From Streptomyces sp. NBC_01241 (GTDB lineage Bacteria; Actinomycetota; Actinomycetes; Streptomycetales; Streptomycetaceae), in assembly GCF_041435435.1 (NCBI RefSeq), contig NZ_CP108494.1, forward strand, positions 5,118,501 to 5,182,500: a stretch of DNA of 64,000 nucleotides, in the 5' to 3' direction. The notes below the pieces were generated by a model. That model made no database searches. It saw only the letters and a list, made by a program, of their open reading frames with translations, and had not been told where the DNA came from. Positions within the stretch are counted from its first letter, which is position 1. Each line of letters begins with the position of its first letter. Both the position numbers and the translations under genes were made by a program. This document shows positions 40,240 through 48,638 of the stretch, one piece after another.

Positions 40240-41757
40240 ATGCGTACCGCGTACAGCGTTCAGACCGTACGGGCCGCCGAGCGGGCCCTGATGGACCGGC
40301 TGCCGGACGGCGCCCTGATGCAGCGCGCCGCGGCGGGACTCGCGGCGGCGTGCGCCGATGTCCTGCGGCGGCGCGGCCGGGTGTACGGGGCCCGGGTCGT
40401 CCTGCTCGTCGGCAGCGGCGACAACGGAGGCGACGCGCTGTACGCGGGCGCCCGGCTGGCCCGCCGCGGCGCGGGCGTGCGCGCCGTGCTCACCTCGCCC
40501 GGCCGCGCCCACGAGGGCGGGCTCGCGGCGCTGCTCGCGGCGGGCGGGCGCGTGGCGGGCGGGGACGGCGACACGGGCGAACACGGCGAAACCGGCGGGG
40601 ACGGCGACACGGGCGACGTGAGCCCCTTCGCGGCAGCCTGGGGCGGGCACGTCGATCTCGTCGTGGACGGGATCACCGGCATCGGCGGGCGCGGCGGGCT
40701 GCGTCCGCAGGCCGCCGCGCTGGTGCGGGCCTTCGAGGCGACCGGCGCGACCTTCGTCGCCGTCGACCTGCCCAGCGGCGTCGAGGCGGACACCGGCGAG
40801 GTGCTCGGCGACGCGGTGCGGGCCGACGCGACCGTCACCTTCGGCACGTACAAGCCCGGACTGCTCATCGACCCGGCCGCCGGCCTGGCGGGCGCGCTGC
40901 ACCTCGTCGACATCGGGCTCGGCCCGGAGCTGCCCGAGGTGCCCGGCCTGGAGGCGCTGCAGTACGCGGACCTCGCCGCGCTCCTGCCCGTCCCCAGTAG
41001 CGAGAGCGACAAGTACCGGCGCGGTGTCGTCGGCATCGTCGCCGGGTCGGCGCGGTATCCGGGAGCGGCGGTGCTGGCCGTCTCCGGGGCGCTGCGGGGC
41101 GGTGCCGGAGCGGTGCGGTACGTCGGTCCGGGCGCCGGCGCGGTGATCGCCCGCCATCCGGAGACGCTGGTCCACGCGGGGCCGCCGTCGAAGGCGGGGC
41201 GGGTGCAGGCCTGGGTCGTGGGGCCGGGGCTCGGTGACGGTACGGACGCCGTGGAGGCGGTCCGTGACGTGCTGGAGGCGGACGTTCCGGTGCTCGTCGA
41301 CGCCGACGGGCTGCGGCTGCTCGACGCCACCGTAGTCCGCGCGCGCACCGCCCCGACCCTCCTCACCCCGCACGCCGGTGAGGCCGCCGCCCTGCTCGGC
41401 GTCCCACGCGAGGAGGTCGAGGCGGGGCGGCTCGCCGCCGTACGGGAACTGGCCGCCCGCTTCCGCGCCACGGTCCTGCTCAAGGGGTCGACGACCCTGG
41501 TCGCCACCGACGCCGGAGCCACCCCCGTACGGGTCAACCCGACCGGCACCTCCTGGCTGGCCACGGCCGGCAGCGGTGACGTCCTCTCCGGCCTGACCGG
41601 CTCGCTGCTGGCGGCGGGCCTCGCCCCGCGCGACGCCGCGTCGGCCGGCGCGTATCTGCACGGCCTGGCCGCCCGGCACGCCTCGGACGGCGCTCCCGTC
41701 GCCGCGCAGGACGTCGCGGAGGCGATCCCGGCGGCGTGGCGGGACGTACGGGCCTGA
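40240..41757 (+). CDS. nnr: Bifunctional NAD(P)H-hydrate epimerase/dehydratase
   Basis: The product has 505 residues and repairs hydrated NADH and NADPH. The N-terminal YjeF_N epimerase part (about 1-215) and the C-terminal ADP-dependent dehydratase (about 240-500, with NPTGTSWLATAGSGDVLSGL) are both present. A Gly/Asp/Thr-rich insert (GGDGDTGEHGETGGDGDTGD, about 107-126) comes from a duplicated DNA unit. It directly follows acpS. Confidence 0.93.
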   Translation: MRTAYSVQTVRAAERALMDRLPDGALMQRAAAGLAAACADVLRRRGRVYGARVVLLVGSGDNGGDALYAGARLARRGAGVRAVLTSPGRAHEGGLAALLAAGGRVAGGDGDTGEHGETGGDGDTGDVSPFAAAWGGHVDLVVDGITGIGGRGGLRPQAAALVRAFEATGATFVAVDLPSGVEADTGEVLGDAVRADATVTFGTYKPGLLIDPAAGLAGALHLVDIGLGPELPEVPGLEALQYADLAALLPVPSSESDKYRRGVVGIVAGSARYPGAAVLAVSGALRGGAGAVRYVGPGAGAVIARHPETLVHAGPPSKAGRVQAWVVGPGLGDGTDAVEAVRDVLEADVPVLVDADGLRLLDATVVRARTAPTLLTPHAGEAAALLGVPREEVEAGRLAAVRELAARFRATVLLKGSTTLVATDAGATPVRVNPTGTSWLATAGSGDVLSGLTGSLLAAGLAPRDAASAGAYLHGLAARHASDGAPVAAQDVAEAIPAAWRDVRA

Positions 41758-41798
41758 GTGATCCTGGGCGCAGACGGACGCCGACAGGAGGGTCGATC

Positions 41799-42194
41799 GT
41801 GGGTAGCAGCAAGGGCAGCAGCGATGTACGCGTACGCCGGGTGTACGAGCCGAAGGAGGCCGACGACGGCACCCGCGTCCTCGTCGACCGGCTCTGGCCG
41901 CGCGGCGAGTCCAAGGAGCGGGCCGCGATCGACAAGTGGCTCAAGGACATCACCCCGTCGAACGAGCTCCGCGACTGGTACCACGAGGACCGCTCCGGCA
42001 CCCGCTACGACGAGTTCGCCGACCGCTACCGCGCCGAACTGGCCGACCCCGTCCACACCGCGGCCGTCGACGAACTGGTGGAACTGGTCCGCGAGGGCGG
42101 CCCGGTCACGCTGGTCACGGCGGTCAAGGACGTACCGCACAGCCACGTCCCGGTCCTCGTCGACCATCTGGAACACGAGCTGCGCCACCACTGA
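41799..42194 (+). CDS. DUF488 family protein
   Basis: The product has 131 residues with the conserved VRRVYEPKEADDGTRVLVDRL and WPRGESKERA segments of DUF488 proteins. GTG 41799 follows AGGAGGG (41786-41792). The family function is not established. It lies between nnr and alr in the same orientation. Confidence 0.88.
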   Translation: MGSSKGSSDVRVRRVYEPKEADDGTRVLVDRLWPRGESKERAAIDKWLKDITPSNELRDWYHEDRSGTRYDEFADRYRAELADPVHTAAVDELVELVREGGPVTLVTAVKDVPHSHVPVLVDHLEHELRHH

Positions 42195-42282
42195 GATGGA
42201 CGCGCCGGGTCCCCCCGCCGGGGGACCTCTCCCGCCCCGCCGCCCGGAGGGTTTGCCGTACGCCTCTGAGAGACTGGGCGCG

Positions 42283-43437
42283 ATGAATGAGACAGCGTCC
42301 TTGAGAGCCCGTGCCGAGATCGACCTCGCCGCATTGCGCGCCAACGTGCGTGTACTGCGCGCTCGGGCGGGCGCCGCGCAACTCATGGCTGTCGTCAAAG
42401 CCGATGCGTACGGGCACGGGGCGGTGCCCTGCGCCCGTGCCGCGCTGGAGGCCGGGGCGACCTGGCTGGGCACCGCGACGCCGCAGGAGGCGCTCGCCCT
42501 GCGGGCGGCCGGGCTCGGCGGCCGGGTGATGTGCTGGCTGTGGACGCCGGGCGGGCCCTGGCGCGAGGCGATCGAGGCCGGCATCGATGTGTCGGTGAGC
42601 GGGATGTGGGCCCTGCGCGAGGTCGTCGCCGCGGCGACGGAGGCCGGCATTCCGGCCCGTATCCAGCTCAAGGCCGACACCGGCCTCGGGCGCAACGGCT
42701 GCCAGCCCGCCGACTGGCCCGAGCTCGTCGCCGCCGCCCGCACCGCCGAGCAGGCGGGCACTGTCAGGATCACCGGCCTCTGGTCCCACTTCGCCTGCGC
42801 CGACGAACCGGGCCACCCCTCCATCGCCGCCCAGCTGAACACGTTCCGCGACATGGTCGCGTACGCGGAGAAGGAGGGCGTCGACCCCGAGGTGCGCCAC
42901 ATGGCGAACTCCCCGGCGACGCTGACGATCCCCGAGGCGCACTTCGACCTCGTACGGACCGGGATCGCGATGTACGGCATCTCGCCCAGCCCCGAGCTGG
43001 GCACCCCGGCCGACTTCGGGCTGCGCCCCGTCATGACGCTCAGCGCGTCGATCGCCCTGGTCAAGCAGGTGCCGGCCGGCCACGGGATCAGCTACGGACA
43101 TCACTACACGACCTCCGCCGAGACCACCCTGGGCCTGGTCCCGCTCGGCTACGCGGACGGCATCCCGCGCCATGCCTCCGGCCGCGCCCCCGTCCTCGTC
43201 GGCGGCGTGTGGCGGCGGATCGCGGGCCGGGTGGCCATGGACCAGTTCGTCGTCGACCTCGACGGGGACCGGATCGAGGTGGGCGGCGAGGCGGTGCTCT
43301 TCGGCCCGGGGGACCGGGGCGAGCCGAGCGCCGAGGACTGGGCGCAGGCCGCCGGCACGATCGCGTACGAGATCGTCACCCGGATCGGCAGCCGTGTGCC
43401 CCGCGTCCATCTGCATGCGACCCCGGCCGAGTCCTGA
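42283..43437 (+). CDS. alr: Alanine racemase
   Basis: The product has 384 residues and is a PLP enzyme making D-alanine for peptidoglycan. Lys39 in AVVKADAYGHG is the PLP lysine. The catalytic Tyr lies in HGISYGHHY, and RVAMDQFVVDLDG is conserved. ATG 42283 gives MNETASLRARAEIDLAALRA. It follows the DUF488 gene by 88 bases. Confidence 0.97.
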   Translation: MNETASLRARAEIDLAALRANVRVLRARAGAAQLMAVVKADAYGHGAVPCARAALEAGATWLGTATPQEALALRAAGLGGRVMCWLWTPGGPWREAIEAGIDVSVSGMWALREVVAAATEAGIPARIQLKADTGLGRNGCQPADWPELVAAARTAEQAGTVRITGLWSHFACADEPGHPSIAAQLNTFRDMVAYAEKEGVDPEVRHMANSPATLTIPEAHFDLVRTGIAMYGISPSPELGTPADFGLRPVMTLSASIALVKQVPAGHGISYGHHYTTSAETTLGLVPLGYADGIPRHASGRAPVLVGGVWRRIAGRVAMDQFVVDLDGDRIEVGGEAVLFGPGDRGEPSAEDWAQAAGTIAYEIVTRIGSRVPRVHLHATPAES

Positions 43438-43530
43438 CCGAACAAGCGCCCCTGACCAGGCACGATCTGAGCACGACCGGAACAGACCGGCCCTGACCTG
43501 ACGGACACGACCGACGAGGAGCGCGGCACG

Positions 43531-44826
43531 GTGAGCGAGATCAGCGCGGGGGACGCGGTGACGACGGCCGCCACGGCGGTCGGCTGGCGCCGGGCGGGGA
43601 TCGCCGGGGCCGCCATAGGCGTGATCGCGGCGGGCGCGGCCGCCGGTGTCGCCGTCGAGCGGCTGACCGTGGGTCGCGGCATGCGCAGACGGGCCAGGCT
43701 GGCGCTGGACGCCTCGGGACCGTACGGATCGCTGCGCGGACTGCCGGGCCGGGCGAACGCCGACGACGGTACCGAGCTGTACTACGAGGTCGACGAGGTC
43801 GACCCCGACGGCGGTACGGGGGCCGCCGGGAGCGGTGAGAGCGCCGGGAACGGTGCGACCGCTCCCGGCGCCGCCGGCCCGCGCCGCCGCAGGCTCTTCG
43901 GCCGCAAGGCGCCCGGGCCCGTCACCGTCGTCTTCAGCCACGGGTACTGCCTCAGCCAGGACTCCTGGCACTTCCAGCGGGCGGCGTTGCGCGGAATCGT
44001 CCGTACCGTCCACTGGGACCAGCGCAGCCACGGCCGCTCCGAGCGGGGCCGGGCCCAGGCGGACGGGGTGACGGTCGGCATCGACCAGCTCGGCCGTGAC
44101 CTGAAGGCGGTCATCGACGCGGTGGCTCCCGAGGGCAGGCTGGTGCTGGTCGGGCACTCGATGGGCGGCATGACGATGATGGCGCTCGCCGAGCAGTACC
44201 CCCAGCTCGTCCGGGACCGGGTCGCCGCCATCGCCTTCGTCGGCACATCGAGCGGGAAGCTCGGCGAGGTCAGCTTCGGGCTGCCGGTCGCGGGCGTGAA
44301 CGCGGTGCGGCGGGTGCTGCCCGGGGTGCTCAAGGCGCTCGGTTCCCAGGCCGAACTGGTGGAACGGGGCCGGCGGGCGACCGCCGATCTCTTCGCCGGG
44401 CTGATCAAGCGGTACTCGTTCGGTTCGCGGGACGTCGACCCGGCGGTCGAGCGGTTCGCCGAGCGGCTCATCGAATCCACCCCGATCGATGTGGTCGCCG
44501 AGTTCTACCCGGCCTTCACCGAGCACGACAAGACCCACGTCCTGCCCGCGTTCCGTGACGTCCCGGTGCTGATCCTGGCGGGCGACAAGGACCTGGTGAC
44601 GCCCAGCTCGCACAGCGAGGCCATGGCGGACCAGCTCCCGGACGCGGAGCTGGTCATCGTCCCGGACGCCGGTCATCTGGTGATGCTGGAACACCCGGAG
44701 ACGGTGACCGACCGGCTGGCGGACCTGCTGGTACGCATCGGGGCGGTGCCCGCCGCGACCGATGTCGGCGGACAGGGAAGTAACGTTGGCGGACATGGAA
44801 GCACCGCACAACAGCCTGGCGGCTGA
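43531..44826 (+). CDS. Alpha/beta hydrolase with N-terminal membrane segment
   Basis: The product has 431 residues. A hydrophobic helix (about 24-43, IAGAAIGVIAAGAAAGVAVE) anchors the protein. The hydrolase core has FSHGYCLSQDSW, the nucleophile LVGHSMGGMTMMAL, the Asp loop AGDKDLVTPSSH and the final DAGHLVMLE. A low-complexity insert (about 86-125) lies between helix and core. GTG 43531 follows GAGGAGCG. It sits between alr and tsaE, the usual actinobacterial position. Confidence 0.9.
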   Translation: MSEISAGDAVTTAATAVGWRRAGIAGAAIGVIAAGAAAGVAVERLTVGRGMRRRARLALDASGPYGSLRGLPGRANADDGTELYYEVDEVDPDGGTGAAGSGESAGNGATAPGAAGPRRRRLFGRKAPGPVTVVFSHGYCLSQDSWHFQRAALRGIVRTVHWDQRSHGRSERGRAQADGVTVGIDQLGRDLKAVIDAVAPEGRLVLVGHSMGGMTMMALAEQYPQLVRDRVAAIAFVGTSSGKLGEVSFGLPVAGVNAVRRVLPGVLKALGSQAELVERGRRATADLFAGLIKRYSFGSRDVDPAVERFAERLIESTPIDVVAEFYPAFTEHDKTHVLPAFRDVPVLILAGDKDLVTPSSHSEAMADQLPDAELVIVPDAGHLVMLEHPETVTDRLADLLVRIGAVPAATDVGGQGSNVGGHGSTAQQPGG

Positions 44827-45358
44827 GGCCGACGCGGGCACCGCGCCGGGCACCGTCACCGTCGACCTGGCCGTCGAGTCCCCCGAACAGATGCAGGCCC
44901 TCGGCCGCCGCATCGCCGCTGTCCTGCGCCCCGGCGACCTCGTGATGCTCTCCGGGGAGCTCGGAGCCGGGAAGACGACGCTGACCCGGGGGCTCGGTGA
45001 GGGCCTCGGGGTGCGCGGCGCCGTCACGTCCCCCACGTTCGTGATCGCCCGCGTCCACCCCTCGCTGACCGGCGGCCCCGCGCTGGTCCACGTCGACGCG
45101 TACCGGCTGGGCGGCGGGCTCGACGAGATGGAGGACCTGGACCTCGACGTGTCGCTGCCGGAGTCGGTGGTGGTCGTGGAGTGGGGCGACGGCAAGGTCG
45201 AGGAACTGTCCGAGGACCGGCTCCACGTGATGATCCACCGCGCGGTCGGCGACACGGACGACGAGCGGCGCTCGGTGACGCTGGTGGGGATCGGGGCGCG
45301 CTGGGCACAACTGGGCGAGGACATGGCCGCCGAACTGCCGGGGCAGGCATCCCGGTAG
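44786..45358 (+). CDS. tsaE: tRNA t6A37 biosynthesis ATPase TsaE
   Basis: The product has 190 residues. The P-loop SGELGAGKTTLTRGLGEGLG and the SPTFV segment mark TsaE, the ATPase that supports TsaB-TsaD in making threonylcarbamoyl-adenosine. The start is uncertain: TTG 44786 follows AGGGAAG at 5 bases; ATG 44795 and ATG 44762 are in frame. It overlaps the end of the preceding hydrolase gene. Confidence 0.92.
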   Translation: MADMEAPHNSLAAEADAGTAPGTVTVDLAVESPEQMQALGRRIAAVLRPGDLVMLSGELGAGKTTLTRGLGEGLGVRGAVTSPTFVIARVHPSLTGGPALVHVDAYRLGGGLDEMEDLDLDVSLPESVVVVEWGDGKVEELSEDRLHVMIHRAVGDTDDERRSVTLVGIGARWAQLGEDMAAELPGQASR

Positions 45359-45421
45359 GGGGCCGTTGCGCGCGCTCAGTAGGGTGAAACCTGTTCGGCA
45401 CTGACCACGGGGGACACGCGC

Positions 45422-46426
45422 ATGGAACACCTACGCCAGGACGACCCGGCCCGGATCGGGCCGTACGTCCCCCTGGCCCGGCTGGACGAGAGGGACGGCG
45501 GACACCCCGTCCCCGACCGCCGCTACATCGCGCGCAGCGCCGACGGCGAACGCACCGTCCTCGTCTGCGTCCCGCGTGCCGCCGCCGACCCGTCGCGCTG
45601 GGCCGAGGAGGTGCGGCACGCGCGCCGGTCGTCCGTCCCGCGCTTCCTGCCGGTGTCGGACGCGGCGGAGGCTGCAGGCGGGCAGGTGCCGGACGGTGCG
45701 GACCCGACTCCCTGGTACGCGGCGCCGTACGCCCCCGCGCTGGTGCTGCCCGCCGCCCTCGCGGCGCACGGCGGGCCGCTTCCGGAGCGGTTCGTACGGG
45801 CATGGGGAGCAGCCCTGGCGCAGTCGCTCGCGGCCGCCCACGCGCAGGGCGTGACGCACGCCGGAGTGAGCCCGTCCGCCGTCCTGCTGATGGCCGACGG
45901 GCCCTGGCTCGCGGGTTTCGGAGCGGTACGGGCCGCAGGGCCGGACGGGCTGAGACGCCCGGACCTCGCGGGTCTGGAGCCCGCCGCTCTCGCTCCGGAG
46001 CAGCTGTCCGGCGGCCTGCCGCGCCCCCTCGGGGACGTGTACGGCCTGGGGGCGGTGCTCTCGTACGCGAGCACCGGTCAGGTCGTGCCCGAGAACGGGG
46101 AACTGCCCGCCGCCCTGCGCCCCGTGATCACCGCCTGCCTGGCCCGCGACCCGGCCGCCCGCCCGGCGGCGGCCCGAGTGGCGGCGGAGCTGACGCGGGG
46201 TACGGGCGCGGCACCGGCATCAGCCGCGCCGCAGGTGCTGCCCGCGTCGCAGGCGCCGTCCGCCCCGCAGGCCACGGTGCTCGACGGGGTCTTTCCCGTG
46301 CCGCTTCCGCCCCGGGTCCTCGCGGAGCTCGCCCGGCACTCGGCCGCCGTTCTCGCCGCCGAGCTGCCCGGTCCGCCGATACCGGCCGTGCCGGCCGGCC
46401 CGGTCGCCCGCAACGGGCGGGGCTGA
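45422..46426 (+). CDS. Pseudokinase (kinase-like protein lacking catalytic residues)
   Basis: The product has 334 residues and is a protein-kinase fold. The usual Lys, catalytic-loop Asp and DFG Asp are all changed: TVLVCVPR replaces VALK, HAGVSPSAVLL replaces HRDLKPSNI, and GFGAV replaces DFGIA. The APEQ motif, GDVYGLGAVL and the C-lobe remain. A Pro/Ala-rich tail follows, with no membrane segment. The next gene, an active-looking kinase, starts 6 bases after its stop, so it may act as scaffold or regulator. Confidence 0.85.
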   Translation: MEHLRQDDPARIGPYVPLARLDERDGGHPVPDRRYIARSADGERTVLVCVPRAAADPSRWAEEVRHARRSSVPRFLPVSDAAEAAGGQVPDGADPTPWYAAPYAPALVLPAALAAHGGPLPERFVRAWGAALAQSLAAAHAQGVTHAGVSPSAVLLMADGPWLAGFGAVRAAGPDGLRRPDLAGLEPAALAPEQLSGGLPRPLGDVYGLGAVLSYASTGQVVPENGELPAALRPVITACLARDPAARPAAARVAAELTRGTGAAPASAAPQVLPASQAPSAPQATVLDGVFPVPLPPRVLAELARHSAAVLAAELPGPPIPAVPAGPVARNGRG

Positions 46427-46432
46427 CGGCCG

Positions 46433-48616
46433 GTGCTCGCTCCTCTCAGCCACGACGATCCGCAGGACCTCGGCGGCTACCAACCGGTCGCCCGGCTCGG
46501 CAGCGGCGGCATGGGCACCGTCTACCTGGCCCGTTCGGACCGCGGTCGCACCGTCGCCCTCAAGACGATGCACGCCCGCATCGCGTCCGACCCCGTTGCC
46601 CGCACCCGCTTCCGGCTCGAAGTCGAGGCCGCCCGGGTCATCGGCCCCGTCCACGGCGCCCGGGTCTTCGCCGCCGACCCCGCGGCCGTCACGCCCTGGC
46701 TGGCGACCGAGTACGTTCTCGGGCCGCCGCTCGACGAGGCGCTCGATCTGGCCGGTCCCCTCCCGGAGCCCGCCGTCCGGGCCCTGGGCGCCCTGCTGTG
46801 CCGGGCCCTGACCCAGCTGCACCTCTCGGGCGTCGTCCACCGCGACCTCAAGCCCTCCAACATCATGCTCATGGTGGACGGCCCCAAGGTCATCGACTTC
46901 GGCATCGCCCGTGCCATCGGGGACGAGCGACTGACCCGCACCGGAGCCGCCGCGGGTACGCCCGCGTTCATGTCTCCCGAACAGGCCACCGGCCAGGACC
47001 ACACCGCGGCCGGTGACGTCTTCGCGCTCGCCGGTGTGCTCACCCGGGCGGCGAGCGGACACGGCCCCTTCGGCTCGGGACAGCCCGCGGACCTCCTCTA
47101 CCGGGTCCGGTACGCCGCCCCGGACCTCACCGGCGTACCGGAGGGTTTGCTCCCGATCCTGGCCGGCTGCCTGAGCAAGGACCCCGCCGAACGTCCCACC
47201 ACCACGGCACTCGCGGCCGCGCTCGCTCCGCCCCCGGGCACCTTCGCCGAGCATCTCCCCGAATCGTTGCTCCTGGAGATCGCCCGCCGCGCGGCGGCGG
47301 TCTGGGCCGTCGCTCCGTACCGCCTGCCGCCCCCGGCGGACCACGCTCTCGCCGACACCGCACCCGACGGCCCCCGCCGCCGCGGCCTGTCCCGTCGAGG
47401 GCTGCTCACCCTGGGCGGCGGCACCCTGCTCGGCGAGGCCGCGGGCGCGGCGGGACTCCGGTACCTGCCGGGCCGGGACGACCCTGCTCCGGGCAAGAGC
47501 GCCCCGCCCGCCAGGAGGCCCGCCTGGGACATGCGCTGGCAGGTGAAGGCGGACTACGGGATCACCCCCCGGGTGCCGCCCGTGCCGCTCCTGCTGGAGG
47601 AGCTGGTCGTCGTGTCGGTCAGCGCCAGTTCGCTCCAGGCCCTGGACCCGGTGTCGGGCGAGGGACGCTGGACGGATCCCGACGTGTGCCGCCCGCACCA
47701 GGTCACCACGGACGGCAAGCAGATCTGTGCCATCGAGTACACCTTGGAGGAGACCGACCCGCTCACCCTGTGCACCGTGAACCTGGGCGACGGAAAGCTC
47801 ACCACACCCTTCGCCCGGCTTCCGGGCCTGGAAGGGCGCCATCTGGAGAACCAGGTGCTCGGTGTCGCGGGCGGCACCGTGTACGTCGTGGGCGGCCACG
47901 GGCGCTATTCGACCGAGGGATTCCGCAGGGACCAGACCTGGTCCCTGCTGGCCGTCGACAGCCGTACGGGAGACATCCGCTGGACCCGGCCGCTGCCTGC
48001 GCGGCCGGACGGGTCCGAGCGGCTGCACTTCCTGACCGCGCAGGTCCGGGGCACGTATCTGGTCCTCGTCCAGCAGTCCGCGGCGGGCCGGCTGACGCTG
48101 GCCGTCCTCGACACCCGTACCGGACGGCGGCTGTGGGACACCCCGCTCGACGGGGAGCAGCACGCGTTCACCCGGGCCCGGCTCGCGGTGGACGACCGGC
48201 ACGTGTACACCACGTCCGGAGGTTTGCGCGCGCTCCGGCTGGCCGACGGCGGATCTGCGTGGCGGTTCACGCAGGGCCGCTCCGGTGCGGCGTACAGCCC
48301 GCCGACGGTGGCCGGCGAGGCGGTCTACGTGGTGGAGGAGAGCCTGGGCATCGTCTCGGTCGGCGCCTCGGACGGGAAGCTGCGCTGGGCGGAGAAGGGC
48401 CGGGCCGACACCGGGACGGTCCTCGACGTGGCACCCGCCGTGGGCGTCGACTACGTCTACAGCGCTGCAACGTCCGCGCTGACCGCCACTCGGCTGCGTA
48501 CCGGTGTCTCGTCCCGCCCCTTCAGGGCCGCGCCCGGGAGCTACTACCCCCACGAGGCATCCAAGGCGCTCATCGCGCTCGGCGACGCGTACGCCGCCGG
48601 TTACCCCCTGCTGTGA
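46433..48616 (+). CDS. Membrane Ser/Thr protein kinase with PQQ-like propeller
   Basis: The product has 727 residues. The kinase domain (about 14-265) has LGSGGMGTVY, Lys44, HRDLKPSN (Asp138) and DFG (Asp155). A twin-arginine motif SRRGLL (320-325) opens a hydrophobic segment (to about 345). Repeated strands with tryptophan-containing W-[DT]-P and PQQ-like motifs (LQALDPVSGEGRW, LAVLDTRTGRRLWDTPL) form a probable extracytoplasmic propeller. GTG 46433 is 6 bases from the pseudokinase stop. Confidence 0.9.
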   Translation: MLAPLSHDDPQDLGGYQPVARLGSGGMGTVYLARSDRGRTVALKTMHARIASDPVARTRFRLEVEAARVIGPVHGARVFAADPAAVTPWLATEYVLGPPLDEALDLAGPLPEPAVRALGALLCRALTQLHLSGVVHRDLKPSNIMLMVDGPKVIDFGIARAIGDERLTRTGAAAGTPAFMSPEQATGQDHTAAGDVFALAGVLTRAASGHGPFGSGQPADLLYRVRYAAPDLTGVPEGLLPILAGCLSKDPAERPTTTALAAALAPPPGTFAEHLPESLLLEIARRAAAVWAVAPYRLPPPADHALADTAPDGPRRRGLSRRGLLTLGGGTLLGEAAGAAGLRYLPGRDDPAPGKSAPPARRPAWDMRWQVKADYGITPRVPPVPLLLEELVVVSVSASSLQALDPVSGEGRWTDPDVCRPHQVTTDGKQICAIEYTLEETDPLTLCTVNLGDGKLTTPFARLPGLEGRHLENQVLGVAGGTVYVVGGHGRYSTEGFRRDQTWSLLAVDSRTGDIRWTRPLPARPDGSERLHFLTAQVRGTYLVLVQQSAAGRLTLAVLDTRTGRRLWDTPLDGEQHAFTRARLAVDDRHVYTTSGGLRALRLADGGSAWRFTQGRSGAAYSPPTVAGEAVYVVEESLGIVSVGASDGKLRWAEKGRADTGTVLDVAPAVGVDYVYSAATSALTATRLRTGVSSRPFRAAPGSYYPHEASKALIALGDAYAAGYPLL

Positions 48617-48638
48617 ACTCACGGAAAGCGCTGCGGAA

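Noticed and set aside
40260..43064. 934-codon minus-strand frame across nnr and alr
   Set aside because: It is antisense to conserved genes with clear catalytic motifs; low-complexity translation only.
42124..45324. Very long open frame on the minus strand across alr and hydrolase genes
   Set aside because: It is a shadow of the plus-strand genes caused by high GC; its translation is Arg/Gly/Pro-rich and has no recognisable domain.
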